IMG/VR virus record: IMGVR_UViG_3300006751_000144 | Span: 1 to 23,505 of that record | Strand: one strand, 5' to 3' | Origin: a virus | DNA length: 23,505 nucleotides | In this document: positions 1 through 9,685 of the stretch, one piece after another | Numbering within the stretch: position 1 is the stretch's first letter | Layout: each line of letters begins with the position of its first letter | Notes under the pieces: model-generated | Told to the model about the DNA's origin: nothing | What the model saw: the letters and a program-made list of their open reading frames with translations, nothing else | Database searches by the model: none | Program-made: the position numbers and the translations under genes

Positions 1-3000
1 GAAGCTGAATCAGAATCAGAAGACGATGAGTCTGAGGATGAAGAAGGGACAGCCGCAACTGTTATTTATATGTCTTCTGATATAAAATCTCGATTAATTA
101 AAGTTAGAAAGACATTGAATCTCTATTCGAGATACAAGACAATGTATACAGCAGTAGAGGGTGGTAATTTATATTTTACTAATTCGAATAAGCCGTTTGA
201 TTTAAGTTTGTATGGTGATGTTGGATTGTTTCCCACTTCATTATTAGGAAAGACATTAACTCAATTAGATGATTTTTTAATTCAAAAGGGTTATAATCTT
301 CCTGGTGTTGGTGGTGTTGGTGGAATGTTTAACGACAGAGTAACCAAGATGGAGTTTAAGTTTACTAAGAAGTTTATATTAAAACGTCTAAAAATATGGA
401 CAGAGGGTTGTGGCGAAAAGCCAATTATTTTTAATAAAAAATTAAAACCCTTATTAGCTCAATCTGCTTGGAAAGATCCGACAGCCATGGCTTATTTTGC
501 TAGATTAGAGGATATGGAAATTGATATCACCGCTCGCACTCCAAAGCCCTGGTTGGAATTTATCAGAGAGCATACTTATCCACCGATTTATTCTTCAGTT
601 AATGCTATTGTTGGTAATAGTGATCCTGGTGGCTCTGTTGGTAGTTGTATTGCGGATTCTCTCGCAGCAGAGGGAAAACAACTTGGACAGGATATTTTAA
701 ATGATGTATTTAGCTTGAAAGATGCCATATTATATCAGTTTCATAAAAATCTATGTCGCAACTCATTAGAAGAAGTCATTGAGGATGATATAGAAATTGG
801 ACATATATATGACCCAAATTCAGATAGTAAGAAGAATATTCTTGCCGCAGCACAAGAGCAAGCATTCAAACAACTGAAACAAGATGATCAAGTATTCACT
901 AACACATGCGCTAATGTAACAAGTTTAATGGCCAGCACGAAAAACTCAGCAGCAATGTTGGAGGCTATTTGGAAAGAAGGGTTTGATGAAATCAAGCTTT
1001 GTGGTCTTTATGATTTGATGATGGATGCTATAGGTTGTTTGATGGGGGGACTGTCTTTAGAAGATGCGCTAGCTAGTATGATAAAGAGCGCCCTACAAGC
1101 CATGGGAATAGAAAATTTCGGGAAGTTATTTGTTGGATTATCGCCAGAGAAACAAGCAGAATTAGATGCATTAGTTAAAAAGAAGATAGAAAGCGGAGAT
1201 ATCTTCAAAGAAGGAAGTGTAAATCAACAACTTTCAGATACTTTGGAGGGTAAATTAGAATGGAATAAACCTTGGGAACCGACAGAGGCAGGCACAACAG
1301 TAAAAGAAGAATTTGAAGAAGCCAGTAAAACTTTCACTGAACCAACTGCTATGTCGGCAACAGAACAACAAGCGTCATCTCAACTGACAAGACGAACGCT
1401 AGCGCAGCAACTTGACGGTAGTAATAAAAATCAATTAAGTCCAAATGTTGTGATTCAAGCGTATGTTTTAGCTCTTTTAGAAGCGTATTCAGATAATTTG
1501 TTGGAATTACTTGATGAGTTGAATAAATTTCCAGGCTCCCAAGTTATTTCCGCTCTCATTGCTACGCTTGATTGTCCTCGTCCACCTATTTTAAATCCAA
1601 ATATTTTGGATTTTATTAAATCTATTGAACTTCCGTTTTGTCGCAATATTCACGATATTACATTTCCAAGATTAGATAATCCTTTCGGATGGCTTCCTGA
1701 TATTAAAGACATTTTAAAGTTTATTTGGATGGCAATGAAATTAGCGCTGCAGCAGTTGATTATTAAAATTTTATTAAAATTAATGATTAAAATTTGTGAG
1801 TTAATTGGAAATGCATTATGTAAAGCGTTGGAAACAGCGGGAGATATTGCAGCATCATTGCCGGCTATGGCGACAGGAAGAACAACATTATCGGATGTAA
1901 TTAAAGAATCAATCTGTGGTGATGATGCCGATTCAGAGCAAATTGATAATACTGTCGTGGATATGTTTTCTTCACTAGGATTAGGTGGACAAGCATTATC
2001 CGATAGAGATAAAGTATTGGCATTCGCAGAAGATATTTCATCTTCAACAACAAGATCGGAACTAATGAATGCATTTTTAGGTGATCCATCAAGTGATTTC
2101 TTGGAGGTTGTTAGTTCTGTAGTCGAGTTTGAATATCCAGAATTTCAAGATGCATTGCCTAATAAAGAGGCGCTTGGCAGCTTTTTTAAGAATTCTGGTA
2201 ATTTAATGCCTCTAGACTTTAAACAACAAATGAGAGATTTCGTTGGTGACTTGCCAGAAGGCGATATGTTGCCGGCAAATCCATCACTTTGCGCCACACC
2301 AGAACAACTTGAAGAGTTTTGTAATTTAAGGGCAGACATTTTAGAAGGCAGAGCAACAGAAGATCAGATTAAAGAAATGTGCGATAATAAACCTTTACTT
2401 AATGATTTAGATGATTTAGGGGCAATCTTACAAAGCGGCATTCCAGATTATATTGCTAGCAACATGCCGCCTATGACATCTGATCCTGGTTGTGATAATG
2501 GAATAGTTCCATTCGAATCCGAAGAACAGAAAGCAGTTGTATCTGCTGCATTAGGTGGTGATATGGAACAACTTAAAGTTGATTTTTCATATGATATGTT
2601 AGGCAACGGGCCTCAAAAGCAACGATGGGGTTTGATTAACATGATTATGTCCGATACAATGGGCATGCCGTTGACAGCGCATCATAGAATGGTATTCAAT
2701 AGAAGACGTTGGGTTGACTTTTATATTGATCCAGGGGAGATTGACGAAGACGTATCAGACGATAATGTGGCAAAACTTAAAAGACAAAAAGGAGCATATC
2801 CAGAAAAAATAGCAGAACTTCTGCAAACAAGATTAGGTGAATTAGATACAACATTCACATCAACAAACGATTATCAGGATGCTGTTACGTTTTCACGAAC
2901 ATATGAAGATTTGGGAATTGATAGATTTGGCAAGAATGTTGATTTATTATCATTGCCGGATCTTGGATACAACTACACAACAGAAGTTGATTATAAGAAT

Positions 3001-5775
3001 GAAGAAATTGATTTCATTCAGGAAGCAAGAAAAGAAACTCCAGATATAACTTTGGTATTTGAAGATTTGTCTGGTGGTAGATTAGACAGCGATGACCAGG
3101 CAGTTTTTTCTTTTGGATTTGAAATGGGGATGTATTTATCTGACTTATATGAATCTGGAAGTGTGGTTGTTAATCGTCCTAACGATAATGCAAGAATTAA
3201 AATCACAAATGAATATAATGCAGCAGATAAAATAGACTGGGTGGCGCTAGCGTTGATGCCGCTTACAGCAAAACTTGAACTGATGACAACTTTAAAAGAA
3301 AAGATGGAAAATCCAGAATCAATTTTTGAGAGAACTTATGAGTTTCTTTCGGTTGATGATACGCTTGATGATATTGACTTATCAGATTATCCAGAGTTTT
3401 TATCGATATTTGAGACGCCATCATTATACATACCTCAGATTGTGCTTTTGACAGAAATTTTAAATAACAATGGCGCCACATTATCAAATGCTGAAGTAAA
3501 AAGTTTTCATGATGAGGCAATGGGTAATATCTTTAAGACATTTTCTGCCGCAATTGCAGAAAATGAAGCCGCATTTACTTATGGCGCTGTATTTGATGAT
3601 TTAACTAAAGGTGATGTTGATTATGTTACTGAAGATGGTGTTTCATATTCTGAATCAGATTACACCAACGATGACATGGTGCTGGGAATCAGCTATAATC
3701 AATTCAAGATGGAAGCTGCCGGCACACCGGAGCTTACCCGAGTCTTTTATCTTGATCCTGCACAATATGGCGGTACATATATGAATCCTCCGATATATAT
3801 CGCACCATTGGCAAATGAAGGATGGTTGGGATTCATTGATATAATGTTCCCTGAGATAAGTCCATGTAAACCACAAAGAACAGATTTGATTGACTTTGAT
3901 CAAATTCAAAGTATAATCGATGATGTATATCCAACAATGCCAGAAGATGAGAGGTTAAAATCTGATCCAGATTGTGTAGTTGAAGTGCCTTATTCTAGAA
4001 TTCTAGAAAGATCCTCCGCTGCCGCCCTTCAGGGTATTATCACTGCCGCCATTAGGATATTTGCCAGCGTACATTTATTAAAAGGAATGGCAACATTCAG
4101 TAAGTTTTATCCAAAATTTACAGAGGTATATAGTTCGCTTTTTGCACAATATATTGTAGAAGATATGGAAGCGAATTTCAAAGATGCTCAAAAGGCTTTT
4201 TGGGAATTCTTTAATCCTTTCAAGGATACTGAATTTTGGTATGCATTTTTGGAGCAATCGGTACAAGTGTATTCACGAAGGGTTGATGATGGTGATATTT
4301 TAGATGTTCCAGATAATGTTTTAAATGCATTAATGAGTTTAAATGATACTCAAGAATCATTTGATTATCCTTATCGAGAGGATTTAAAAGAAGCAAAAGA
4401 TTTAGATGAAGTAAGTCGATTAAAAACATTAAAAAATTATCGTTCAAATAAGAATTTGGAAGCAGTACAAGAGACAGAAGAGATGGCAAAATTAGTTCTC
4501 AAAGAATTGGTTATTGAACAGTTAAATTATATGGGTGAGAAATATGTTGAGAATCTTGAAATTTTAGGTATGAAGCCTGATGTTTTTGATTTGGATTATT
4601 ATGTTTTTCAAGAACTTACACAAGGTAGTAGTTTAACGCTTGAAGAAGAAATAGAAGAAGAAGTGGTTTCTCTCCCAACTGAAGGTGAGGAATTATATAC
4701 TGATGGCACCGAATTTGTTAACACTGAAACAGATGAAATGTATATTGGATATTATCACGTCAATACAAGTGAAGGCGATGTTGTGTATATGGCTGGAGAA
4801 TTTCATGTAGAAGAAGGGCATGATGTTTTACGTCCGATTGCTGATCAGGTAATTGTTCCAATTGGAGATGTAGAAGATTATGGTTATTCTCCATCTGCCA
4901 GCACAGAACAGCCGTTTTTGATTGAGAAATATATCAGTATTGATGGTAAAAAATACGCATCAGACGATGCTATCGATATTATTACAGCAAATGATGATAC
5001 ATTGCTTATATCTGAAGTTTATCCTGGTACGCTAGAAAAAGTTGTCGGCAGTGCAGGACAAGTTACTGGATTAACTGGCGAATTAGGAGTTCGTTATGGG
5101 TTGTTGTTTTCTATTGTGATAAATGGTACTGCCTACGAGGCAACAAGTGTCGAAGTGGATGCTCTAGATATGCTTATTGCCTCTACTCCTCCATTTGAAG
5201 GTGATAGTAAGTTATTATTGTGTTTGCTAAATATGCTTAAAAACGATGACACTTATAAATTAGCAGTACAATATGCTTTCCCGATGAAAAAAGTTTTATC
5301 AATGTTGGCAATATATAATTCTGAAGCATTTTTGCCATCCATTGGAGAGGTGACAGTAGAAGCAGGAGCAGCATATGGAACAGACACAGATATGGATACT
5401 AAACCAGGAATGCAAGTTGAATATGATTCTAGTGGCGTTGCGAGTTCATCTGTAGCTCAGTCTGGTTGGGCAAATATTGATGATCGTAGCCAGATACCAA
5501 CTCCATTTGTTACTACGTGGGACGAATGGGATCGTGTTTTATTAAGAAACTCCAAAAGTCGAATTAAGAAGTTGTTTAAAACGCACTATAATTCTAGAGA
5601 CTTCGATCCCGGCGATCCCGATGGAGCCAATAAACCTGGAAAAATCATTATTAATGGATTGAGAGAAGGATTGAAACCACCAACAGGCATGCATTTACTA
5701 CCATGGTGGAAATTCCGAATGAGAAGATCTAATCCATTTAATTCCAAAGGTACGCTTTGTGAAAAAGAAGATTGA
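1..5775 (+). CDS. Giant phage structural protein, 5' end outside the window
   Basis: Probable baseplate or tail component of unknown exact role. The frame is open from base 1, so the Met at base 70 is probably internal: no Shine-Dalgarno sequence stands at the usual distance before it, and the 23 preceding codons encode a Glu/Asp/Ser-rich acidic run. Counting from that Met, residues about 548-600 form a strongly hydrophobic, Lys-dotted helical stretch like those of tail or membrane-contacting proteins. Residues about 1540-1590 hold a Gly/Tyr/His module (GYYHV at 1560-1564, FHVEEGHDVL at 1578-1587). A GELGVRYGL motif lies at 1670-1678. The last 80 residues are basic and aromatic, with a PWWK motif, and end in Cys-Glu-Lys-Glu-Asp. 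These C-terminal motifs resemble, from memory, recurring modules of giant marine phage virion proteins. It ends 26 bases before the gp25-like gene. A tape-measure role is possible but not supported by an overall repetitive coiled-coil pattern. The virion role is inferred from context. Confidence 0.6.
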   Translation, partial: EAESESEDDESEDEEGTAATVIYMSSDIKSRLIKVRKTLNLYSRYKTMYTAVEGGNLYFTNSNKPFDLSLYGDVGLFPTSLLGKTLTQLDDFLIQKGYNLPGVGGVGGMFNDRVTKMEFKFTKKFILKRLKIWTEGCGEKPIIFNKKLKPLLAQSAWKDPTAMAYFARLEDMEIDITARTPKPWLEFIREHTYPPIYSSVNAIVGNSDPGGSVGSCIADSLAAEGKQLGQDILNDVFSLKDAILYQFHKNLCRNSLEEVIEDDIEIGHIYDPNSDSKKNILAAAQEQAFKQLKQDDQVFTNTCANVTSLMASTKNSAAMLEAIWKEGFDEIKLCGLYDLMMDAIGCLMGGLSLEDALASMIKSALQAMGIENFGKLFVGLSPEKQAELDALVKKKIESGDIFKEGSVNQQLSDTLEGKLEWNKPWEPTEAGTTVKEEFEEASKTFTEPTAMSATEQQASSQLTRRTLAQQLDGSNKNQLSPNVVIQAYVLALLEAYSDNLLELLDELNKFPGSQVISALIATLDCPRPPILNPNILDFIKSIELPFCRNIHDITFPRLDNPFGWLPDIKDILKFIWMAMKLALQQLIIKILLKLMIKICELIGNALCKALETAGDIAASLPAMATGRTTLSDVIKESICGDDADSEQIDNTVVDMFSSLGLGGQALSDRDKVLAFAEDISSSTTRSELMNAFLGDPSSDFLEVVSSVVEFEYPEFQDALPNKEALGSFFKNSGNLMPLDFKQQMRDFVGDLPEGDMLPANPSLCATPEQLEEFCNLRADILEGRATEDQIKEMCDNKPLLNDLDDLGAILQSGIPDYIASNMPPMTSDPGCDNGIVPFESEEQKAVVSAALGGDMEQLKVDFSYDMLGNGPQKQRWGLINMIMSDTMGMPLTAHHRMVFNRRRWVDFYIDPGEIDEDVSDDNVAKLKRQKGAYPEKIAELLQTRLGELDTTFTSTNDYQDAVTFSRTYEDLGIDRFGKNVDLLSLPDLGYNYTTEVDYKNEEIDFIQEARKETPDITLVFEDLSGGRLDSDDQAVFSFGFEMGMYLSDLYESGSVVVNRPNDNARIKITNEYNAADKIDWVALALMPLTAKLELMTTLKEKMENPESIFERTYEFLSVDDTLDDIDLSDYPEFLSIFETPSLYIPQIVLLTEILNNNGATLSNAEVKSFHDEAMGNIFKTFSAAIAENEAAFTYGAVFDDLTKGDVDYVTEDGVSYSESDYTNDDMVLGISYNQFKMEAAGTPELTRVFYLDPAQYGGTYMNPPIYIAPLANEGWLGFIDIMFPEISPCKPQRTDLIDFDQIQSIIDDVYPTMPEDERLKSDPDCVVEVPYSRILERSSAAALQGIITAAIRIFASVHLLKGMATFSKFYPKFTEVYSSLFAQYIVEDMEANFKDAQKAFWEFFNPFKDTEFWYAFLEQSVQVYSRRVDDGDILDVPDNVLNALMSLNDTQESFDYPYREDLKEAKDLDEVSRLKTLKNYRSNKNLEAVQETEEMAKLVLKELVIEQLNYMGEKYVENLEILGMKPDVFDLDYYVFQELTQGSSLTLEEEIEEEVVSLPTEGEELYTDGTEFVNTETDEMYIGYYHVNTSEGDVVYMAGEFHVEEGHDVLRPIADQVIVPIGDVEDYGYSPSASTEQPFLIEKYISIDGKKYASDDAIDIITANDDTLLISEVYPGTLEKVVGSAGQVTGLTGELGVRYGLLFSIVINGTAYEATSVEVDALDMLIASTPPFEGDSKLLLCLLNMLKNDDTYKLAVQYAFPMKKVLSMLAIYNSEAFLPSIGEVTVEAGAAYGTDTDMDTKPGMQVEYDSSGVASSSVAQSGWANIDDRSQIPTPFVTTWDEWDRVLLRNSKSRIKKLFKTHYNSRDFDPGDPDGANKPGKIIINGLREGLKPPTGMHLLPWWKFRMRRSNPFNSKGTLCEKED

Positions 5776-5801
5776 CTCTATTTATAGTGAGGTAGAATAA
5801 T

Positions 5802-6170
5802 ATGGCTTCTTTTGGTGTCGCCCTTCCGCTTGCATTAGATTCGAACGATGGTTTTGTAATGTTGAAGAGTGTTAAAAAATTAATTAAGCAAAATCTAAAA
5901 ATGCTTCTATTGACAAATCCTGGCGAGCGAGTGATGGAACCTGATTTCGGTGTTGGTATTAAACAATTTTTATTTCAAAATTTTGGCTCTGGCACCGAAG
6001 GGCAAATAGATAGTAAAATTAGAGAACAAGTCAATATTTATCTACCAATTGTTAATATATTAAATATTTCTTTTGGACTCACTAATCCTGATAATAATCA
6101 TTTGGGATTTTCAATAGTTTATTCTATTCCAGATATAGGGGCAAGAGATTTATTAGAATTTACTATTTAA
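5802..6170 (+). CDS. 25: gp25-like baseplate wedge / sheath initiator protein
   Basis: A 122-residue protein of the GPW/gp25 family (T4 gp25, P2 gpW, type VI secretion TssE). In contractile tails this protein joins the baseplate wedge to the first sheath ring and starts sheath polymerisation. The family signature is clear: residues 31-52 read NLKMLLLTNPGERV followed by MEPDFGVG, matching the usual pattern of a helix, then TxPGERVxxPDFGxG. After it come a Leu/Phe stretch, a helix (DSKIREQVNIYLP) and C-terminal strands ending LLEFTI. The length matches T4 gp25 (132 residues). The start is supported by GAGG at 5789-5792, nine bases before the ATG. The gp6/J-like gene follows after 15 bases, the same gp25/W-then-J order as in P2-type phages. 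Some databases label this family 'lysozyme-like'; nothing here suggests enzymatic activity. Confidence 0.93.
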   Translation: MASFGVALPLALDSNDGFVMLKSVKKLIKQNLKMLLLTNPGERVMEPDFGVGIKQFLFQNFGSGTEGQIDSKIREQVNIYLPIVNILNISFGLTNPDNNHLGFSIVYSIPDIGARDLLEFTI

Positions 6171-6185
6171 AAATGAGGATTTTTT

Positions 6186-7982
6186 ATGGCTGATGATCAA
6201 AAAAAGATAATTCCGATAGATTATACACACAGAGAATATAAAAGTATTCGAGATGATTTGATGGGTATTGCAGAGAGATTTTATCCAAACACTTTCCAAG
6301 ATTTTAGTGAAGCATCTTTTGGCGCTTTAATGTTAGATGCAGTTGCGTATGTTGGTGATCAGCTTTCGTTTTATTTAGATTATAATGTAAATGAATCATT
6401 TTTAGATACAGCATATCAACACAGTAATGTGATTAGACATGGAAGAGTGTTAGGGTACAAAAACACTGGACGCCCATCAACATACGGAAAGCTAGCGTTA
6501 TTTGTTCTTGTACCGGCATCGTCAACAGCAATCGGCCCAGATACAGATTATATTCCTATTTTAAAGAAAAATTCCAAATTTACTTCAACTACAGGGTTGA
6601 GTTTTGTTTTAACAGAGAATGTGGATTTTGCAGCACCAAAAAACCCAGTTGTTGTTGCGAGAGTGGATTCTGATTCGGGCGCCCCCACTTATTATGCAAT
6701 TAAGGCATACGGTACAGTGGTATCTGGGCATTATGGTAGTGAGAGAATAACAATAGGAAATTATGAGAGATTTAAAAGAATAAGACTCTCAACAGCAAAT
6801 ATTTCAGAAATCATTTCAGTTACGGATTCGGAAGGAAATGAATACTTTGAAGTTGATTATCTTTCACAAGATATGGTTTTTAAAGAATTGCCAAATAATA
6901 ATTTTAAAAATGATAATGTTGCATCGGTACTTAAGCCATATTTAGTATCTCGTAAGTTTGTTGTAGATAGAGATAGATATAATACATACCTTCAGTTTGG
7001 TAGTGGTAAATCTGGCGAATCAAATGTTGTTGCCAATCCGCAAGCTGTAGCAATAAATGTTTTTGGAAAAGATTATGTTACGGATACTACTTTTGATCCA
7101 ACTCGTCTTTCTAGAAATGAAAATTATGGAATTGTTCCTAGTAATACTAAATTAACGATTACCTATCGAACAACAAACCCGATGAATTCAAATGTAGCAA
7201 CTGCGACAGTTAATACTGTTAGTAATCCTATTATCGAATTCAAAAATAGAGACAAGTTAACTAAAGCAACAGCAACAGCAGTAGTTAATTCTATGGAAGC
7301 TAGCAATGAAGAACCGATAATTGGAGATGTTGCTGAAATTTCAACCGGTGAAATGAAAAGAAGAATTTTTGATACATTTCCTACTCAAAATAGAGCAGTC
7401 ACACAAGCAGATTATGAAAATCTCACTTATAGAATGCCGGCAAAATTTGGTTCAATTAAACGTTGCTCCGTGCAGAAAGATCCAGATTCTCTTAAACGGA
7501 ATCTCAATATGTATGTGATATCAGAAGACCAACGAGGACTTTTAATTAAAACAAACTCAACAATCAAAAATAATTTAAAAACTTGGCTGAATAATTATAG
7601 AATGTTAAATGACACAATTGATATTTTAGATCCTTATATTATTAATTTAGGAATTGAATTTATTGTTAAACCGACAACAAATGCAGATAAATTTGTTTTA
7701 TTGGATGCATGCGTGGATGCGTTAAGAAGGAAATATTCAACAGCATTTTTTATCGGAGAGCCAATTTATATTAGCGATATATATGCAACATTAAAGGAGG
7801 TTGTTGGTGTTTTGGATGTGATTAAGGCGAAAATAGTTAATAAAACAGGCGGCATTTATGCCGGCACGGAAATAGATATAAATAGAAATTTATCTCCTGA
7901 TGGTGATTATTTAATGGTTCCAAAGAATGCTATTTTAGAAATAAAATATCCAGCAACAGATTTTAAAGGAAAGATTAGGTAA
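6186..7982 (+). CDS. 6: gp6 / Baseplate_J-like baseplate wedge protein
   Basis: A 598-residue protein resembling T4 gp6 (about 660 residues) and the Baseplate_J family (P2 gpJ, type VI TssF). It is the dimeric wedge component that links neighbouring wedges into the baseplate ring. The N-terminus has the typical opening: a short Asp/Tyr region, IRDDLMGIAERFYP, then a helical FGALMLDAVAYVGDQLSFYLD segment (about residues 47-67) and HGRVLGYKNTGRPS. A middle beta-rich domain follows. Residues 388-418 carry the characteristic GEMKRRIFDTFPTQNRAVTQ and ADYENLTYRMP segment. The C-terminal alpha/beta domain (465-560) has NDTIDILDPYIINLGIEF and later a GVLDVIKAKI segment. GAGG at 6175-6178, seven bases upstream, supports the ATG. 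The stop overlaps the next ATG by one base (TAATG). The distinction between T4 gp6 and generic J is inference; the wedge role is well supported. Confidence 0.88.
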   Translation: MADDQKKIIPIDYTHREYKSIRDDLMGIAERFYPNTFQDFSEASFGALMLDAVAYVGDQLSFYLDYNVNESFLDTAYQHSNVIRHGRVLGYKNTGRPSTYGKLALFVLVPASSTAIGPDTDYIPILKKNSKFTSTTGLSFVLTENVDFAAPKNPVVVARVDSDSGAPTYYAIKAYGTVVSGHYGSERITIGNYERFKRIRLSTANISEIISVTDSEGNEYFEVDYLSQDMVFKELPNNNFKNDNVASVLKPYLVSRKFVVDRDRYNTYLQFGSGKSGESNVVANPQAVAINVFGKDYVTDTTFDPTRLSRNENYGIVPSNTKLTITYRTTNPMNSNVATATVNTVSNPIIEFKNRDKLTKATATAVVNSMEASNEEPIIGDVAEISTGEMKRRIFDTFPTQNRAVTQADYENLTYRMPAKFGSIKRCSVQKDPDSLKRNLNMYVISEDQRGLLIKTNSTIKNNLKTWLNNYRMLNDTIDILDPYIINLGIEFIVKPTTNADKFVLLDACVDALRRKYSTAFFIGEPIYISDIYATLKEVVGVLDVIKAKIVNKTGGIYAGTEIDINRNLSPDGDYLMVPKNAILEIKYPATDFKGKIR

Positions 7983-9685
7983 TGGCACTTAAGAGATATA
8001 AAGCCGACGCCGACACAACGATAGTTAATGCGTATCAGATGGATTTGACTACACGCGGAACTGGCGCCAATACCGGCGAAGCAGATGTTCTTGAAACATA
8101 TTCGATATATGGTAGAGAGAATACTGGTTCACAAGAGCTTTCACGAATGTTAATTAAATTCCCGATAACAAATATTTCAACGGATAGAACCAATGGCGTT
8201 GTACCGGCTAGTGGTAGTGTTAGTTTTTATCTTCGAATGTTTAATGCGCGACATTCCAAGACAGTTCCTGCTGATTTTAAACTTTCAATAATGGGAATAT
8301 CTCAGTCGTGGCAGGAGGGTACTGGATTAGATTTAGAAGGGTATAAGGATTTAACTAAAGGTAATTCTGGTGCAAACTGGATGAGCGCTTCGAATACAGC
8401 ATATTGGACGGATCAAGCTGGTACATTATTAGCCGGTGGCTCTTATCTTACTGGCAACAGTACAACAGAAACATTTTTATTTACTGAGACTTTTACGACA
8501 GGATTAGAAGATCTGGAAGTTGATATTACGCCATTAGTTGAACAATGGATAGCTGGAACGTATTCAAATTATGGTTTAGGTGTTCATATGTCTGCTAGTT
8601 ATGAGGCATATATTTCCGGCGCCGCAAACACAGTCACTAATCGTATGCCGGGTCAACCAACGTTAGATGCTGATGATACAACTCAAAGTGTGATTTACAA
8701 TCCCAGCGGCTCTACAAAATCATATTATACGAAACGATTTTTCGCAAGAGGCTCGCAATACTTCTTTAAACACCCTGTGATTGAAGCAAGATGGGATGAT
8801 AAAATTACAGACGATCGAGGTGAATTTTATTATAGTAGTTCTTTATCGACTGCTAATGATAACTTGAATACGCTATATCTTTACAATTATGTTCGCGGAA
8901 AATTAAGTGATATTCCCGGCCTGGGCACCGCCAAGAAGATATATGTTAGTTTATTTTCTGGTTCTGTCGGTGGGTTTTATACTGGAGGCGACGGAGATGA
9001 TGTGGCACCATCGGACATTCCAATTTCAGGATCAACTGGTAGTGTGCAAATATTATCTGTTGACAATAGCAGCTTTGTCAGTAGTGTCAATAAATTAGTT
9101 GCAACAGGCGGAATTGTTTCAACTGGAATTTACAGTGCATCGTTTGCGTTCACTGGATCAACATTGCTGGAAACTGTATATGATGTTTGGTTTACTGGAA
9201 GCCACTCTACAATTAGTGCTGTTAACGCTATAACTCAATACTTCACAGGAACAATCAAGCCGATAACATTAAAAGCAGAACCACACAATGTACATCCAAC
9301 ATACTATCTGAATGTTACAAATCTTCAACAAAAATATCCCGGTAATCAAACTGCTCGTTTTAATGTGTTTGTTCGAGAAAAATACTGGAATCCAACGATA
9401 TATACGAAAGCAAGCTCAACTGCAAAATCGGCAACTGTCGTAAGTGCTTCATATCGTGTATTTAGAACTTTAGATGCATACGATGCGATACCTTATGGTA
9501 CAGGTAGTGATTTACATACCTTGATGTCATATGATGAATCTGGTAATTATTTTGATTTAGATATGAAGCTATTAGAACCGGGATACGAATACGCACTTAA
9601 ATTTTCATTTTATGACAGTCAGTTGAGTAGCTGGACTGAACAAAACGAATTATTTAAGTTCAGAGTAGAAGATTATGAGTATTAA
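7982..9685 (+). CDS. Phage structural protein with DNRLRE-like N-terminal domain
   Basis: A 567-residue protein placed between the gp6/J gene and the giant gene, probably a virion (baseplate or tail-decoration) protein. Residues about 1-205 look like a DNRLRE/CBM96-type jelly-roll domain: a DADTTI start, an Asn/Gly/Glu-rich loop, SRMLIKFPI at about 53-61, a strand of the VSFYLRMFNA type, SQSWQEGTG, paired Trp-containing strands, and a closing VDITPLVEQWIAG then YSNYGLGVHM near 180-204. The middle is Ser/Thr/Gly-rich. The C-terminal third contains a FNVFVREKYWNPTIYT segment, an ASYRVFRTLDAYDAIPYGTGSD segment, and a final SYDESGNYFDLDMKLLEPGY then FKFRVEDYEY segment, which I recall as recurrent in marine phage proteins beside gp6. 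DNRLRE domains are usually in extracellular or surface proteins, so glycan or surface contact is plausible but unproven. Its ATG overlaps the preceding stop by one base; AAAGGA at 7965-7970 may serve as ribosome binding site. Confidence 0.7.
   Translation: MALKRYKADADTTIVNAYQMDLTTRGTGANTGEADVLETYSIYGRENTGSQELSRMLIKFPITNISTDRTNGVVPASGSVSFYLRMFNARHSKTVPADFKLSIMGISQSWQEGTGLDLEGYKDLTKGNSGANWMSASNTAYWTDQAGTLLAGGSYLTGNSTTETFLFTETFTTGLEDLEVDITPLVEQWIAGTYSNYGLGVHMSASYEAYISGAANTVTNRMPGQPTLDADDTTQSVIYNPSGSTKSYYTKRFFARGSQYFFKHPVIEARWDDKITDDRGEFYYSSSLSTANDNLNTLYLYNYVRGKLSDIPGLGTAKKIYVSLFSGSVGGFYTGGDGDDVAPSDIPISGSTGSVQILSVDNSSFVSSVNKLVATGGIVSTGIYSASFAFTGSTLLETVYDVWFTGSHSTISAVNAITQYFTGTIKPITLKAEPHNVHPTYYLNVTNLQQKYPGNQTARFNVFVREKYWNPTIYTKASSTAKSATVVSASYRVFRTLDAYDAIPYGTGSDLHTLMSYDESGNYFDLDMKLLEPGYEYALKFSFYDSQLSSWTEQNELFKFRVEDYEY

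Noticed and set aside
70-72. ATG at base 70 as the true start of gene 1
   Set aside because: The frame is open to base 1, no ribosome binding site stands at usual distance, and the preceding codons look like protein (acidic run).
5776-5801. Possible promoter or terminator in the largest gap (TATTTATA at 5779-5786)
   Set aside because: The 26-base gap has no hairpin with a T-run, and the late-promoter-like sequence is on the wrong strand for the genes present.
5802-6170. Annotation of the gp25-like protein as a lysozyme
   Set aside because: The label is an old misnomer in the family; the sequence shows the structural PGERV..PDFG signature and no muralytic motif.
7877-7884. TATAAATA, like a T4-type late promoter, 98 bases before gene 4
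   Set aside because: Another copy lies deep inside the giant gene (14435-14442), and one or two copies are expected by chance in AT-rich DNA. No supporting context was seen.
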